A stretch of DNA of 64,000 nucleotides from Glycomyces sp. NRRL B-16210 (lineage in GTDB: Bacteria > Actinomycetota > Actinomycetes > Mycobacteriales > Micromonosporaceae): the NCBI RefSeq assembly GCF_000719515.1, contig NZ_JOGR01000008.1:1-64000 (forward strand), read 5' to 3'. Position numbers and translations under genes: made by a program. Positions within the stretch are counted from its first letter, which is position 1. The number at the start of each line of letters is the position of its first letter. Positions 26,364 through 35,744 of the stretch are shown here, piece by piece. The notes beneath the pieces are model-generated. The model had not been told where the DNA came from. It saw only the letters and a program-made list of their open reading frames with translations, and searched no databases.

Positions 26364-27340
26364 CCGACACCATGCGCGCCTGGCGCGTGACCGCCCACGG
26401 CGAACCCGAGCACGTCATGTCCCTCGACGAGGTCCCCGTGCCCGCCCCCGGCCCCGGTCAGGTGCTGGTCCGAACCCGCGCCGTGTCCGTGAACTTCCCC
26501 GACGCCCTGCTCGCCCGCGGCCAGTACCAGGTCCGCCCCGAACTGCCCTTCACCCCCGGCATCGAGCTGTGCGGCGACATCGCCGCGCTCGGCGAGGGCG
26601 TCACCGGTCTCGAAGTGGGGCAGCGGATCGTGGCCACTGACATCGGCGTCATGGCCGAGTACGCGAGCGTGCCCGCCGCCGCCGTCCACCCCGCCCCCGA
26701 AGCGCTCGACGACGCCGCTGCCGCCGCCCTCCTCATCGCCTACCAGACCGCCTGGTTCGGCCTCCACCGCCGCGCCGGACTCCAGAGTGGAGAGACGCTG
26801 CTCGTGCACGCCGCCGCCGGCGGGGTCGGCACGGCCGCCTGCCAACTCGGCGCCGCCGCCGGAGCCAAGGTGATCGGCGTGGTCGGCTCCGCCGCCAAGG
26901 CCCCGGTCGCGAAGGCGGCGGGCGCGAGCGAAGTGCTGCTGCGCGACGAGACGTGGATCGACGCCGTCAAGGGCCTCGGCGGCGCCGACGTCGTGTTCGA
27001 CCCCGTGGGCGGCAGCGCCTTCGAAGGCTCGACCAAGTGCATCGCCTTCGAGGGCCGCATCGTCGTGGTCGGCTTCGCCTCCGGGGAGATCCCGCCGGTC
27101 CGCGCCAACCACGCCCTCGTCAAGAACTACAGCGTCCTCGGCCTCCACTGGGCCCTCTACCAGCAGCGCCGCCCCGAACTCGTCGCCGAGGCCCACCAGG
27201 AGCTGACCCGCCTGGCCGCCACCGGCGCGATCCGCCCGGTCGTCGGCGACACCGTCGCCTTCGAGGACGCCGCCGCCGCGGTCCAGCGCGTCGCCGGCGG
27301 CACCACCACCGGACGCCTCGTCGTGGAGGTCGCCAAGTGA
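26360..27340 (+). CDS. zinc-independent quinone oxidoreductase/enoyl reductase (MDR family)
   Basis: 326 aa, starting in an ATGA overlap with the TetR gene. It is a medium-chain dehydrogenase of the QOR type: the N-terminal barrel with VSVNFPDALLARGQYQ, no zinc-ligand cysteines, and the NADPH loop HAAAGGVGTAACQLG. Relatives reduce quinones or 2-enoyl-CoA/2-enones. In this operon it may handle an unsaturated acyl intermediate, but that is inference. The stop overlaps the next SDR (GTGA). Confidence 0.9.
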   Translation: MTDTMRAWRVTAHGEPEHVMSLDEVPVPAPGPGQVLVRTRAVSVNFPDALLARGQYQVRPELPFTPGIELCGDIAALGEGVTGLEVGQRIVATDIGVMAEYASVPAAAVHPAPEALDDAAAAALLIAYQTAWFGLHRRAGLQSGETLLVHAAAGGVGTAACQLGAAAGAKVIGVVGSAAKAPVAKAAGASEVLLRDETWIDAVKGLGGADVVFDPVGGSAFEGSTKCIAFEGRIVVVGFASGEIPPVRANHALVKNYSVLGLHWALYQQRRPELVAEAHQELTRLAATGAIRPVVGDTVAFEDAAAAVQRVAGGTTTGRLVVEVAK

Positions 27341-28065
27341 CCGACCTCAGTGGACGCGTCGCGATCGTCACCGGCGGCGCCAAAGGCATCGGCGAGGCCT
27401 ACGTGCGCGCCCTCCACGCCGCCGGAGCACAGGTCGTCGTCGCCGATGTCCTTGTCGACCAAGGCAAGGCGCTGGCCGCCGAACTCGGGGCCGACTTCGT
27501 GGAACTCGACGTGACCGACGAGGCCGCCTGGGACCGCGCGGTCGCCGCGACCCTCGACGCCCGCGGCACGGTCGACGTGCTCGTCAACAACGCCGGGATC
27601 GCCAACGCCGCCCCGATCGAGCACTTCTCCCTGGAGAAGTGGAACAAGGTCATCGCCGTGAACCTGACGGGGACCTTCCTCGGCTGCCGGGCCGTGGTCC
27701 CGGCGATGAAGGCCGCCGGGCGCGGCTCGATCGTGAACGTCTCCTCAGTGGAGGGACTGCGCGGTTCCGTTCGCCTCCACGGCTACACCGCCTCGAAGTT
27801 CGCCGTGCGCGGCCTCACCAAGTCTCTCGCGGTCGAACTCGGGCCCGACGGCGTCCGCGTCAACTCGATCCACCCCGGCTTCATCCTCACCGACATGACC
27901 GACCGGATCGATCCCGAGCGGCTCATCATCCCGCTGCGCCGCCCGGGCGTCCCCGCCGATCTGGCCGGGGCCGTGGTGTTCCTCGCCGGAGACGACTCGG
28001 CCTACCTCACCGGCACCGAGATCGTGGTCGACGGCGGCATGACCGTCGGCATCCCGCACACCTGA
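27337..28065 (+). CDS. short-chain dehydrogenase/reductase (3-hydroxyacyl-CoA DH-like)
   Basis: 242 aa from a GTG overlapping the previous stop. Classical SDR motifs: TGGAKGIG, VLVNNAGIAN, Ser in NVSSVEG and YTASK. The sequence resembles 3-alpha/20-beta-hydroxysteroid and 3-hydroxyacyl-CoA dehydrogenases (HPGFILTDMTDRI). It is the last gene of the operon controlled by operator A. No terminator hairpin is obvious, though a direct repeat of CCGGAGCGTCCG lies at 28110-28140. Confidence 0.9.
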   Translation: MTDLSGRVAIVTGGAKGIGEAYVRALHAAGAQVVVADVLVDQGKALAAELGADFVELDVTDEAAWDRAVAATLDARGTVDVLVNNAGIANAAPIEHFSLEKWNKVIAVNLTGTFLGCRAVVPAMKAAGRGSIVNVSSVEGLRGSVRLHGYTASKFAVRGLTKSLAVELGPDGVRVNSIHPGFILTDMTDRIDPERLIIPLRRPGVPADLAGAVVFLAGDDSAYLTGTEIVVDGGMTVGIPHT

Positions 28066-28183
28066 CCCTCCCGCCGGACCCTGCGAGCCCGGGCCCCTGA
28101 CCTTGATGTCCGGAGCGTCCGGCTCTGCGCCGGAGCGTCCGCGGGCCACCGACACATCGAAATGAATTCACCGTCCTCAGCAC

Positions 28184-28201
28184 ATACCGTCCGGTCGGTT
28201 T
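28184..28201 (+). promoter_or_regulatory. TetR-type operator B (ACCG-N6-CGGT)
   Basis: ATACCGTCCGGTCGGTTT has the same ACCG-N6-CGGT core as sites A, C and D. It lies 49 bases before the first importer gene at 28250. Confidence 0.85.
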
Positions 28202-28249
28202 CTGCGATATGGTGACACTACTCCGACACGAAGAGGTGCGAGTACGACG

Positions 28250-28983
<734 letters not shown>

Positions 28984-28987
<4 letters not shown>

Positions 28988-29700
28988 GCGCGCTCTCGTG
29001 CAAGGGGCTCACCGTCGGCTACGGCGACGGCGCTCCGGTGATCGCAGACTTCGACTTGGACATGGAGGAGGGCGCGGTGGTCGCCCTGCTCGGCGCGAAC
29101 GGCGCCGGGAAGACCACGCTGCTGCGCACGCTCGCCGGGCTGCAACCGGTCTGGAGCGGGCACGTGCTGCTCGACGGCCGCGACCTGGGCAGGGCACCGG
29201 CCGAGGACCGGGTCCGCGCCGGCCTCGCCCTGGTTCCCGAGGGCCGCAGCGTGGTCGTGGAACTCACGGTGGACGAGAACCTGCGGCTCGGCGGCCTGTG
29301 GCGGCACCGCCCGCGGGCGCGCCGAGCGGCGGTCGAGGAGATGTACGCGCTGTTCCCGGCGCTGGAGCGGCGTCGCGACGCCGCCGGCCACACGCTGTCG
29401 GGCGGGGAGCGCCAGATGCTGGCGCTGGCGCGGGCGCTGCTCGCCGGGCCGTCGGTGCTGCTGCTCGACGAGCCGTCGCTGGGCCTCGCCCCGCAGGTCA
29501 CCGCCCAACTGCTCGGGGTGCTGCGCGCGAGCGCGGCGCGGACGGGCATGACGGTGCTGCTCGCGGAGCAGAACGTCACGAGCGCGCTGTCGGTGGCGCA
29601 CCGGGGGATCGTGCTGTCCCTCGGCGCGGTCGTGGCCGACCGCCCGGCCGCCGACCTCGTGGCCGACCCCACTCTTCGACACGCCTACCTGGGGTTCTGA
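28984..29700 (+). CDS. branched-chain-type ABC importer ATPase (LivF-like)
   Basis: 238 aa from a GTG overlapping the LivG-like gene. Walker A GANGAGKTT, canonical signature LSGGERQMLALARAL, Walker B LLLLDEPSLGLAP and switch His-like EQNVTSAL are present. It pairs with 28250 to power the importer. Its stop codon TGATGG looks like a former stop/start overlap with the permease gene, now separated by a 401-bp insertion. Confidence 0.94.
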
Positions 29701-30106
29701 TGGACGCATACCTGACTTCAGCGCCCGGAGGGCGCCGGTCCGCCTCGCGAACCGAGTCGGCGCGCCGACTCGATCGCCGCGGCGGTTCCGGTGAGCGCTC
29801 TGCGGTCACCGCTAGTGCGGTTTCGGGCGGCGCGCACGGTGAGTCGCAATGGCTTCCGCAGTTCGCGCCGGCGAAGCGCCGCAGCGGCCCTGGCGGTTCC
29901 GGCCAATGCTCGGCGGTCGCCCTCATCGCGGCTTCGGCCGGCGCGCGCGGTGAGTCGCAATGGCTTCTGCAGTTCGCGTCGGTGAAGGGCCGCAGCGGCC
30001 GCGGTTCAAGCGCTCACCCGGCTGTCACCGCCGTTCCGGCGCCGACGAACCCGTTCCGGGCCGATTCCGTTTCGTCACGACGCATGTGTCGGGGGTTCTG
30101 ATGGAC
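29691..30106 (+). repeat. 401-bp insertion with tandem repeats and 15-bp flanking direct repeats
   Basis: GGGGTTCTGATGGAC occurs at 29691-29705 (end of the LivF-like gene) and again at 30092-30106 (start of the LivH-like gene). Between them lie two about 110-bp tandem copies (29781-29891 and 29892-30000) and a partial third (30001-30040), sharing GGTGAGTCGCAATGGCTT and GCCGCAGCGGCC. No convincing gene is encoded: the frame is open but the sequence looks like a diverged repeat. Confidence 0.85.
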
Positions 30107-30979
30107 CGACTCGTCTTCCTCCTCTCCGCCGGGCTCGCCCGCGGCGCCGTCCTCGCGCTCTTCGCCCTCTCCCTCGTGATCGTCTGGCGCGCAGCCCGAG
30201 TCGTCAACTTCGCCCAAGCCGCCATGGCCGTCACCGCCGTCTACGCCGCCTTCGCCGTCACCAGCGCGACCGGCTCCTACTGGGCCGGCCTCGCCACCGG
30301 ACTCGCCACGGGCGCACTCCTCGGCGCCGCCGCCGAACGCGGCCTCATGCGGCGCCTGCCGCACCACGCGCCGCTGCCGGGCATCATCGTCGCCATCGGC
30401 CTCGTCATGGTCCTCCAATCAGGACTCGCGATCGCCTTCGGCCCCGAGCACCGCCCCATGCACCCGCCGTTCTCCGAGCGGCCCTTCATGATCGGCGGCG
30501 TCCCGGTCCTGTCCCCCTACGACCTGTTCGTCCTCATCGCCGCCGCCGCGGTGATGGGCGCGCTCGCACTCCTGTTCAGCCGCACCTCCCTCGGCCTCCA
30601 ACTGCGGGCCGCGGCCTTCGCCCCCGAGACCTCCCGGCTCCTCGGCGTCCGCGTCCCCCGCATGGTCACCCTCGGCTGGGCCCTCGCCGTCGCCACCGCC
30701 TCCCTCGCCGCACTCCTGCTGGTGCCCACCGAACTCGGGCTCAACCCGCACGCGGCCGACCTCCTGTTCGTCAACGCGTTCGCGGTCGCCGTCATCGGCG
30801 GCCTCGACTCACCGGTGGGCGCGCTCCTGTCCGGGATCGGCGTCGGCCTGCTCGTCAGCCTCGTCACCGGCTACGCCTCGGCCTCGGCCGCGCCGCTGGC
30901 CGTGCTCGGACTCATGACGCTCGTGCTGCTCGTGCGGCCCGGCGGCGTTTTCGCCCCGAAGGAGGCCCGAACCGCATGA
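30101..30979 (+). CDS. branched-chain-type ABC importer permease (LivH-like)
   Basis: 292 aa from the ATG at 30101 (GGGGG upstream). It has about eight transmembrane helices with the LivH marks WRAARVVNFAQAAMA near the N-terminus and AVIGGLDSPVGALLSGIGVG near the C-terminus. It forms the channel with the LivM-like protein at 30976. It is separated from the ATPase genes by the 401-bp insertion, though no terminator is visible, so co-transcription is likely. Confidence 0.93.
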   Translation: MDRLVFLLSAGLARGAVLALFALSLVIVWRAARVVNFAQAAMAVTAVYAAFAVTSATGSYWAGLATGLATGALLGAAAERGLMRRLPHHAPLPGIIVAIGLVMVLQSGLAIAFGPEHRPMHPPFSERPFMIGGVPVLSPYDLFVLIAAAAVMGALALLFSRTSLGLQLRAAAFAPETSRLLGVRVPRMVTLGWALAVATASLAALLLVPTELGLNPHAADLLFVNAFAVAVIGGLDSPVGALLSGIGVGLLVSLVTGYASASAAPLAVLGLMTLVLLVRPGGVFAPKEARTA

Positions 30980-31986
30980 AGACCCCACTGCGCGCCCTGC
31001 TGCTGACCGCGCTCGCCATCGCGGCGACCTTCGGCCTCGACCCCTTCCGCAACTACCAGCTCGCCACCACCGCGGCCTGCTTCGCGGCCGTCGCCGGACT
31101 CACCGTCCTCGTCGGACTCACCGGCCAGCTTTCGCTCGGCCACGCCGTCCTCATGGCCGCCGGCGGCTACGGCTTCGCCTTCACCGCCTCGGCGGTGGAC
31201 GGCCCGTGGCCGCTGGCGCTCCTCGCCGGACTCGCCGCCGCCGTGATCGTCTCGGGCCTCCTCGGACTCCTGCTCGGCATGGCCGCCGCGCGCCTTCGCG
31301 GCCCCTACCTCGCCGGGCTCACCCTCGCCCTCGTCATCGCCCTGCCCTCGGCCGCGAACGCGCTGCCGCTCGGCGGCGACCAAGGCGCCCGCGCCCCGTT
31401 CTTCGCAGTGCCCGAAGCGCTCTCGGCCCTCATCGCCGTCGAGCAGTGGCACGCGTGGCTCGCCATCGCGATCAGCGCCCTCGCCGTCACGCCCCTGGTG
31501 ATGCTCCGCTCCGGCCGCGCCGGACTGCGGATGCGCGCGGTCCTCGACGACGAGACCGCCGCGAAGCTCTCCGGAGTCGACCCCGGCCTCGTCAAGGCCG
31601 GCGCCTTCGTGGCCAGCGCGGTCCCCGCCGGGCTCGGCGGCGCGATCCTCGCCGTCGCGACCCAGCAGGTCACCCCCGGCGGCTACGGGCTCGCGTTCTC
31701 GCTCCTGCTCGTCGTGGCCGCCGTCGTCGGCGGCCTCGGCAGCATCGGCGGCGCGCTCATCGGGTCCGTCCTGGTCGTCGTCCTCCCGTGGGTGGTCGAC
31801 CAGCTCGTGGGCGCCCTGCCCGCCGACCTCGGGCAGCGCCTCAACGGCAACCTCGCCGTGCTGCTGTTCGGCGCGGGTCTGATCGCCATGACCCTCGCCT
31901 GGCCCGGCGGCGTCGCCCGCCTGCTCGACCGGCTCCGCGCCGCCCGGCCGAAGCGCCGCGCCCCGGCCGCGGACACGGGGAGGTGA
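30976..31986 (+). CDS. branched-chain-type ABC importer permease (LivM-like)
   Basis: 336 aa, overlapping the LivH-like gene by ATGA. It has eight to ten hydrophobic segments. LTGQLSLGHAVLMAAGGYG and the cytoplasmic loop RMRAVLDDETAAKLSGVDPGLVK are diagnostic of LivM. The C-terminal tail is basic. About 120 bases separate it from the binding-protein gene. Confidence 0.93.
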   Translation: MKTPLRALLLTALAIAATFGLDPFRNYQLATTAACFAAVAGLTVLVGLTGQLSLGHAVLMAAGGYGFAFTASAVDGPWPLALLAGLAAAVIVSGLLGLLLGMAAARLRGPYLAGLTLALVIALPSAANALPLGGDQGARAPFFAVPEALSALIAVEQWHAWLAIAISALAVTPLVMLRSGRAGLRMRAVLDDETAAKLSGVDPGLVKAGAFVASAVPAGLGGAILAVATQQVTPGGYGLAFSLLLVVAAVVGGLGSIGGALIGSVLVVVLPWVVDQLVGALPADLGQRLNGNLAVLLFGAGLIAMTLAWPGGVARLLDRLRAARPKRRAPAADTGR

Positions 31987-32105
31987 GCCGCCCCGCACAC
32001 CCGTCGTGCGCCCCTTCGGCGAACCCTCGCGGGCGCGCCTGCCGGCACACCCGCTTCGCAACCCCTTCGAACCGAGACACATACGAGCACAGAGAGGTGA
32101 TCGGA

Positions 32106-33371
32106 ATGCGAGACTCCAAGCGACACATGCGGACCGCGGCGGCCTTGGCCGCGGCGGCGGCCCTGGGCCTGACCGCGTGCAGCACCCCGGGTGACGACGA
32201 TTCGGTGCCGGGCGTCACCGATGACACGGTCGTCATCGGCACCCACCAGCCCCTGACCGGCCCCGCGGCCGCGGGCTATTCGACGATCTCGGCCGCGACC
32301 GCGGCCTACTTCGCGTACGTCAACGACAACGGCGGCATCCACGGCCGCAGCATCGAGTACGTGATCAAGGACGACGGGTACGACCCGGCGAGCACCCAGA
32401 CGGCGGTGCGCGAACTGGTGACCGAGGAGAAGGTCTTCGCGATCGTCAACGGCCTGGGCACCCCGACGCACTCGGCGGTCCTGGACTACCTCGACCAGCA
32501 GGGCGTGCCGGACCTGTTCGTCTCCTCCGGTTCCCTGACGTGGAACCAGCCGGCGGTCTACGAGAACACGTTCGCGTTCAACGCCGACTACGTGACCGAG
32601 GGCGCGGCGCTGGCGCAGTACGCGGTCGAGCAGGAGCCGGACGCGAAGATCTGCGTGCTGGGCCAGGACGACGACTACGGCGAGGGCATCCTCGAGGGCG
32701 TCGAGACCGTGGTGGGCTCCAACGCGATCACCGACGTCCAGTCGTACACGACCTCCGCGGAGGACCTGACCGCGCAGATCGGCGCGATGATGCAGGCCGA
32801 GTGCGAGGTCAACGTGCTCGGCACCATCAACGGCTTCACGGCCATGGCGGTCGGCACGGCCGCGCAGATGGAGTGGTTCCCGCGCTGGTACGTCTCGTCC
32901 TCGGGCGCGGACTACCCGACCCTCGCCGGCTACCTCGGCGAGGATCTGGCCCCGGTCCTCTTGCAGGGCCTGGTGAGCGTGAACTACCTGCCGTTCAGTC
33001 CCGACGGCGAGTGGGTCGCGCTGTTCGAGCGGATCAACGAGGAGTACAACGACGGCGCGCCGTTCACCGGCAACACCGTGTTCGGGATGAGCGTCGGCTA
33101 CCTCTTCGCCGAGGCCCTCGCGGCCGCCGGGGAGGACCCGACCCGCGAGTCCCTTGTGGCCGCCGTCGAGTCGGGCGACCTGGTGGGCAACGGCATCCTG
33201 CCGCTGTCCTACAGCGCCGACGACCACGCCGCCTACCGGGGCGTGGGCATCACGATCGTGAACGAGGGCGTCCAGGACTATGTGGACGCCGCGTACACCG
33301 TCGCGGCCGGGCAGGTGACCGCGGTCGAGCCCGACCCGGTGCCGCTCGAGAACGAGGGCATCCCCGGCTAG
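32106..33371 (+). CDS. branched-chain-type ABC importer substrate-binding lipoprotein
   Basis: 421 aa from the ATG at 32106 with AGAGAGG upstream. The signal peptide ends in the lipobox LTAC. The mature part is a type I periplasmic-binding fold of the Leu/Ile/Val and amide/urea group (DTVVIGTHQPLTGPAAAGYS, YVNDNGGIHGRSIEYVIKDD). The ligand is not predictable, but location within the acyl-CoA regulon favours an organic acid. A GC hairpin after the gene may lower read-through into the catabolic genes. Confidence 0.93.
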   Translation: MRDSKRHMRTAAALAAAAALGLTACSTPGDDDSVPGVTDDTVVIGTHQPLTGPAAAGYSTISAATAAYFAYVNDNGGIHGRSIEYVIKDDGYDPASTQTAVRELVTEEKVFAIVNGLGTPTHSAVLDYLDQQGVPDLFVSSGSLTWNQPAVYENTFAFNADYVTEGAALAQYAVEQEPDAKICVLGQDDDYGEGILEGVETVVGSNAITDVQSYTTSAEDLTAQIGAMMQAECEVNVLGTINGFTAMAVGTAAQMEWFPRWYVSSSGADYPTLAGYLGEDLAPVLLQGLVSVNYLPFSPDGEWVALFERINEEYNDGAPFTGNTVFGMSVGYLFAEALAAAGEDPTRESLVAAVESGDLVGNGILPLSYSADDHAAYRGVGITIVNEGVQDYVDAAYTVAAGQVTAVEPDPVPLENEGIPG

Positions 33372-33376
33372 GCCGC

Positions 33377-33415
33377 GCCCGCGGCCGGGGCGGCCCTCAC
33401 GCCCCGGCCGCGGGC
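33377..33415 (+). terminator. hairpin after the binding-protein gene (terminator or attenuator)
   Basis: A perfect 15-bp stem GCCCGCGGCCGGGGC / GCCCCGGCCGCGGGC lies 5 bases after the stop at 33371 and has no T run. It could allow high expression of the binding protein relative to the downstream kinase gene. Confidence 0.6.
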
Positions 33416-33456
33416 CCCCGAACACCCCATGGACACCCTGGAGCAGAAGGAGACCG

Positions 33457-34512
33457 ATGACCGAGGCGAACGGCGTGCCCGGACTCGATGTGGAAGGGCT
33501 GGCCCGCTGGCTGGCCCGGGAGCACCCCGGCCTGGCCGGGGAGGGTCCGCTGCGGGCGGCGCTCATCGACGGCGGGCGCTCGAACCTCACCTACCGGGTG
33601 GACGGCGCGAAGACCCCCCTGGTGGTCCGCCGCCCGCCGCTGGGCCACGCGCTTCCCACCGCGCACGACATGCGCCGTGAGCACCGCGTCATCTCGGCCT
33701 TGCGCGGCATCGTCCCCGTTCCCTCTACTGTGGATGTCGTGGACGATGTGGACGCGGCCGAGGTGACCGGCACGGTCTTCTTCGTCATGGAGCACGTCGA
33801 GGGCCAGGTCCTGGCCGACCCGGCGCAGAACGCCGACTGGACCGCGGAGGGCTTGCGGCGCTTGGGCATCGGCGTCGCCGAGATCCTCGCCGACCTGCAC
33901 GCGGTCGAGCCCGCGTCGGTCGGCCTGGGCGACTTCGGCCGCCCGGAGGGCTATCTCGACCGGCAGATGCGGACCTGGCGGCGCCAGTACGACGCCTCGC
34001 GCTCGCGCGAGCAGCCCGCGCTCGACGCCCTCCAGGACCGCCTCGCCGCCACCGTTCCTAGCGGCCGTTCCCGCGCCGGGATCGTCCACGGCGACTACCG
34101 GCTCGACAACATGCTCGTCACCGGGCCGCCGGACGAGCCGCGCGTGGCCGCCGTCCTCGACTGGGAGATGGCCACCCTCGGCGACCCCCTCGTGGACCTG
34201 GGGATGCTCGGCATGTACTGGCACATCAGGGAACTGAGCGGCGGCGAGGCCGCCGCCGGGGCGATCGTGCCCGGCGCCGGCTACCCCGACTTCGCCGAGG
34301 TCGCCGACGCCTACGCCGCCCGCGCCCGCATCACGACCCCCGACCTGGCCTGGTACCGGGCCTTCGCCTGCTACAAGCTGGCGGTCATCCTCGAAGGCGT
34401 CCACTACCGGTACGTCGGCGGCCTCACCGTCGGCGACGGCTTCGATCGCGTTGGCGCGCTTGTCGCGCCCCTGGCCGAGGAGGGCCTGTGGATTTCCGCC
34501 CCGACGAGATGA
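33457..34512 (+). CDS. APH-type phosphotransferase (ACAD10/11 kinase-domain-like)
   Basis: 351 aa from an ATG with AGAAGGAG upstream. It has the aminoglycoside-phosphotransferase/choline-kinase fold: Brenner motif GIVHGDYRLDNML with the catalytic Asp, and the metal motif AAVLDWEMATLGDPLVDLG. That long second motif is characteristic of the kinase domain of ACAD10/ACAD11 and of bacterial FadE36/LvaA-like proteins, which phosphorylate 4-hydroxyacyl-CoA. The gene overlaps the following acyl-CoA dehydrogenase gene by 25 bases, reproducing the ACAD11 domain order in two proteins. The antibiotic-resistance annotation often given to such genes would be misleading. Confidence 0.9.
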   Translation: MTEANGVPGLDVEGLARWLAREHPGLAGEGPLRAALIDGGRSNLTYRVDGAKTPLVVRRPPLGHALPTAHDMRREHRVISALRGIVPVPSTVDVVDDVDAAEVTGTVFFVMEHVEGQVLADPAQNADWTAEGLRRLGIGVAEILADLHAVEPASVGLGDFGRPEGYLDRQMRTWRRQYDASRSREQPALDALQDRLAATVPSGRSRAGIVHGDYRLDNMLVTGPPDEPRVAAVLDWEMATLGDPLVDLGMLGMYWHIRELSGGEAAAGAIVPGAGYPDFAEVADAYAARARITTPDLAWYRAFACYKLAVILEGVHYRYVGGLTVGDGFDRVGALVAPLAEEGLWISAPTR

Positions 34513-35744
34513 CCCGCGCCTTCGCCGACGAGGCGCGGACCTTCATCGACGAGCACGTCCTGCCCGCCGAACCCGTGCTCGCCGCGCAGGTCGCCGCCAC
34601 CCCGGGCGAGTGGACCGTCCGCCCCGTCGTGCGCGCGCTCCAGGAGACCGCCCGCGAACGGGGCCTGTGGAACCTGTTCCTGCCCCCGGGCGAGCACGGC
34701 CTCGGCGGCGGCCTCTCGAACCTCCGCTACGCGCCCGTCGCCGAGCTCACCGGCCGCAGCCCGCGCCTGGCGCCGGCCGCGATGAACTGCGCCGCACCGG
34801 ACACCGGCAACATGGAGCTCCTCGCGCACTTCGGCACCCCCGAGCAGCGCGAGACCTGGCTGGAGCCGCTCCTGGACGCGAGGATCCGCTCCGCGTTCTG
34901 CATGACCGAACCGGGCACCGCCTCCTCCGACGCCTCGCAGATCGGCACCCGCATCCACCGCGACGGCGGCGCGAACGGCACCGGCGAGTTCGTCGTCAAC
35001 GGCCGCAAGTGGTTCGCCACCGGAGCGATGAACCCCGACTGCCGGCTCCTCATCGTCATGGGCAAGACCGACCCGAGCGGCCCCCGCCACCGCCAGCAGT
35101 CCATGCTCCTCGTCCCGCGCGACACCCCCGGCGTCACCGTCGTCCGGCCGCTCACCGTGCTCGGCTACGACGACCGCGACCACGGCGGCCACGCCGAGAT
35201 CCTCTTCGAGGACGTGCGCGTGCCCGCCGCGAACCTCCTCGGCGAACTCGGCGCCGGCTTCGCCATCGCCCAGGCCCGCCTCGGACCCGGCCGCATCCAC
35301 CACTGCATGAGGGCCCTCGGCATGGCCGAGCGCGCCCTCGACCTCTTCCGCGACAGGGCCAACGACCGCATCGCCTTCGGCGGGCCCCTCGCCGACAAGG
35401 GCGTCGTGCGCGCCTGGGCCGCCGAGTCCCGCGTCGAGATCGAGGCCCTGCGCCTCCTGGTGCTCAAGACCGCCTGGCTCATGGACACCGTCGGCGCCCG
35501 CAAGGCGATGACCGAGATCCAGTCCATCAAGATCGCCGTCCCCCGCGCCGTCCAGCGCCTCCTCGACCGCGCCATCCAGCTCTTCGGCGCGGCCGGACTC
35601 AGCGACGACCACCCCCTCGCCGAGATGTTCGCCGCCGCCCGGGCCATGCGCCTGGCCGACGGCCCCGACGAAGTCCACCTGTCCGCGCTCGGCAAAGCCG
35701 AACTGCGACCAGCACCCACCACTTTGGAAGGAGTTGTGCGATGA
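34488..35744 (+). CDS. acyl-CoA dehydrogenase (ACAD10/11-like)
   Basis: 418 aa from a GTG preceded by GAGGAGGG inside the kinase gene. Three-domain ACAD fold: N-terminal helices (WNLFLPPGEHGLGGGLSNL), FAD segment FCMTEPGTASSDASQIGTRI, and C-terminal helices (DRAIQLFGAAGLSDDHPLAEMFAAARAMRLADGPDEVH), where the ACAD11 group has a similar ending. In the ACAD10/11 and LvaC model, this protein eliminates phosphate from 4-phosphoacyl-CoA to give the enoyl-CoA. Its tight coupling to the kinase supports that role. Confidence 0.9.
   Translation: MDFRPDEMTRAFADEARTFIDEHVLPAEPVLAAQVAATPGEWTVRPVVRALQETARERGLWNLFLPPGEHGLGGGLSNLRYAPVAELTGRSPRLAPAAMNCAAPDTGNMELLAHFGTPEQRETWLEPLLDARIRSAFCMTEPGTASSDASQIGTRIHRDGGANGTGEFVVNGRKWFATGAMNPDCRLLIVMGKTDPSGPRHRQQSMLLVPRDTPGVTVVRPLTVLGYDDRDHGGHAEILFEDVRVPAANLLGELGAGFAIAQARLGPGRIHHCMRALGMAERALDLFRDRANDRIAFGGPLADKGVVRAWAAESRVEIEALRLLVLKTAWLMDTVGARKAMTEIQSIKIAVPRAVQRLLDRAIQLFGAAGLSDDHPLAEMFAAARAMRLADGPDEVHLSALGKAELRPAPTTLEGVVR

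Noticed and set aside
29701..30100. A protein-coding gene within the 401-bp repeat region
   Set aside because: Frames stay open but have no ribosome site and no domain; the repeat is better explained as non-coding duplicated DNA.
33457..34512. Aminoglycoside resistance phosphotransferase
   Set aside because: The APH fold is present, but the DWEMATLGDP motif and the coupled acyl-CoA dehydrogenase point to the ACAD10/11 kinase group rather than drug resistance.
34451..35740. A long plus-strand frame continuous with the acyl-CoA ligase upstream of 35741
   Set aside because: This part is out-of-frame Arg/Pro-rich sequence of the dehydrogenase gene. The ligase starts at 35741 with GGAAGGAG and an ATGA overlap.
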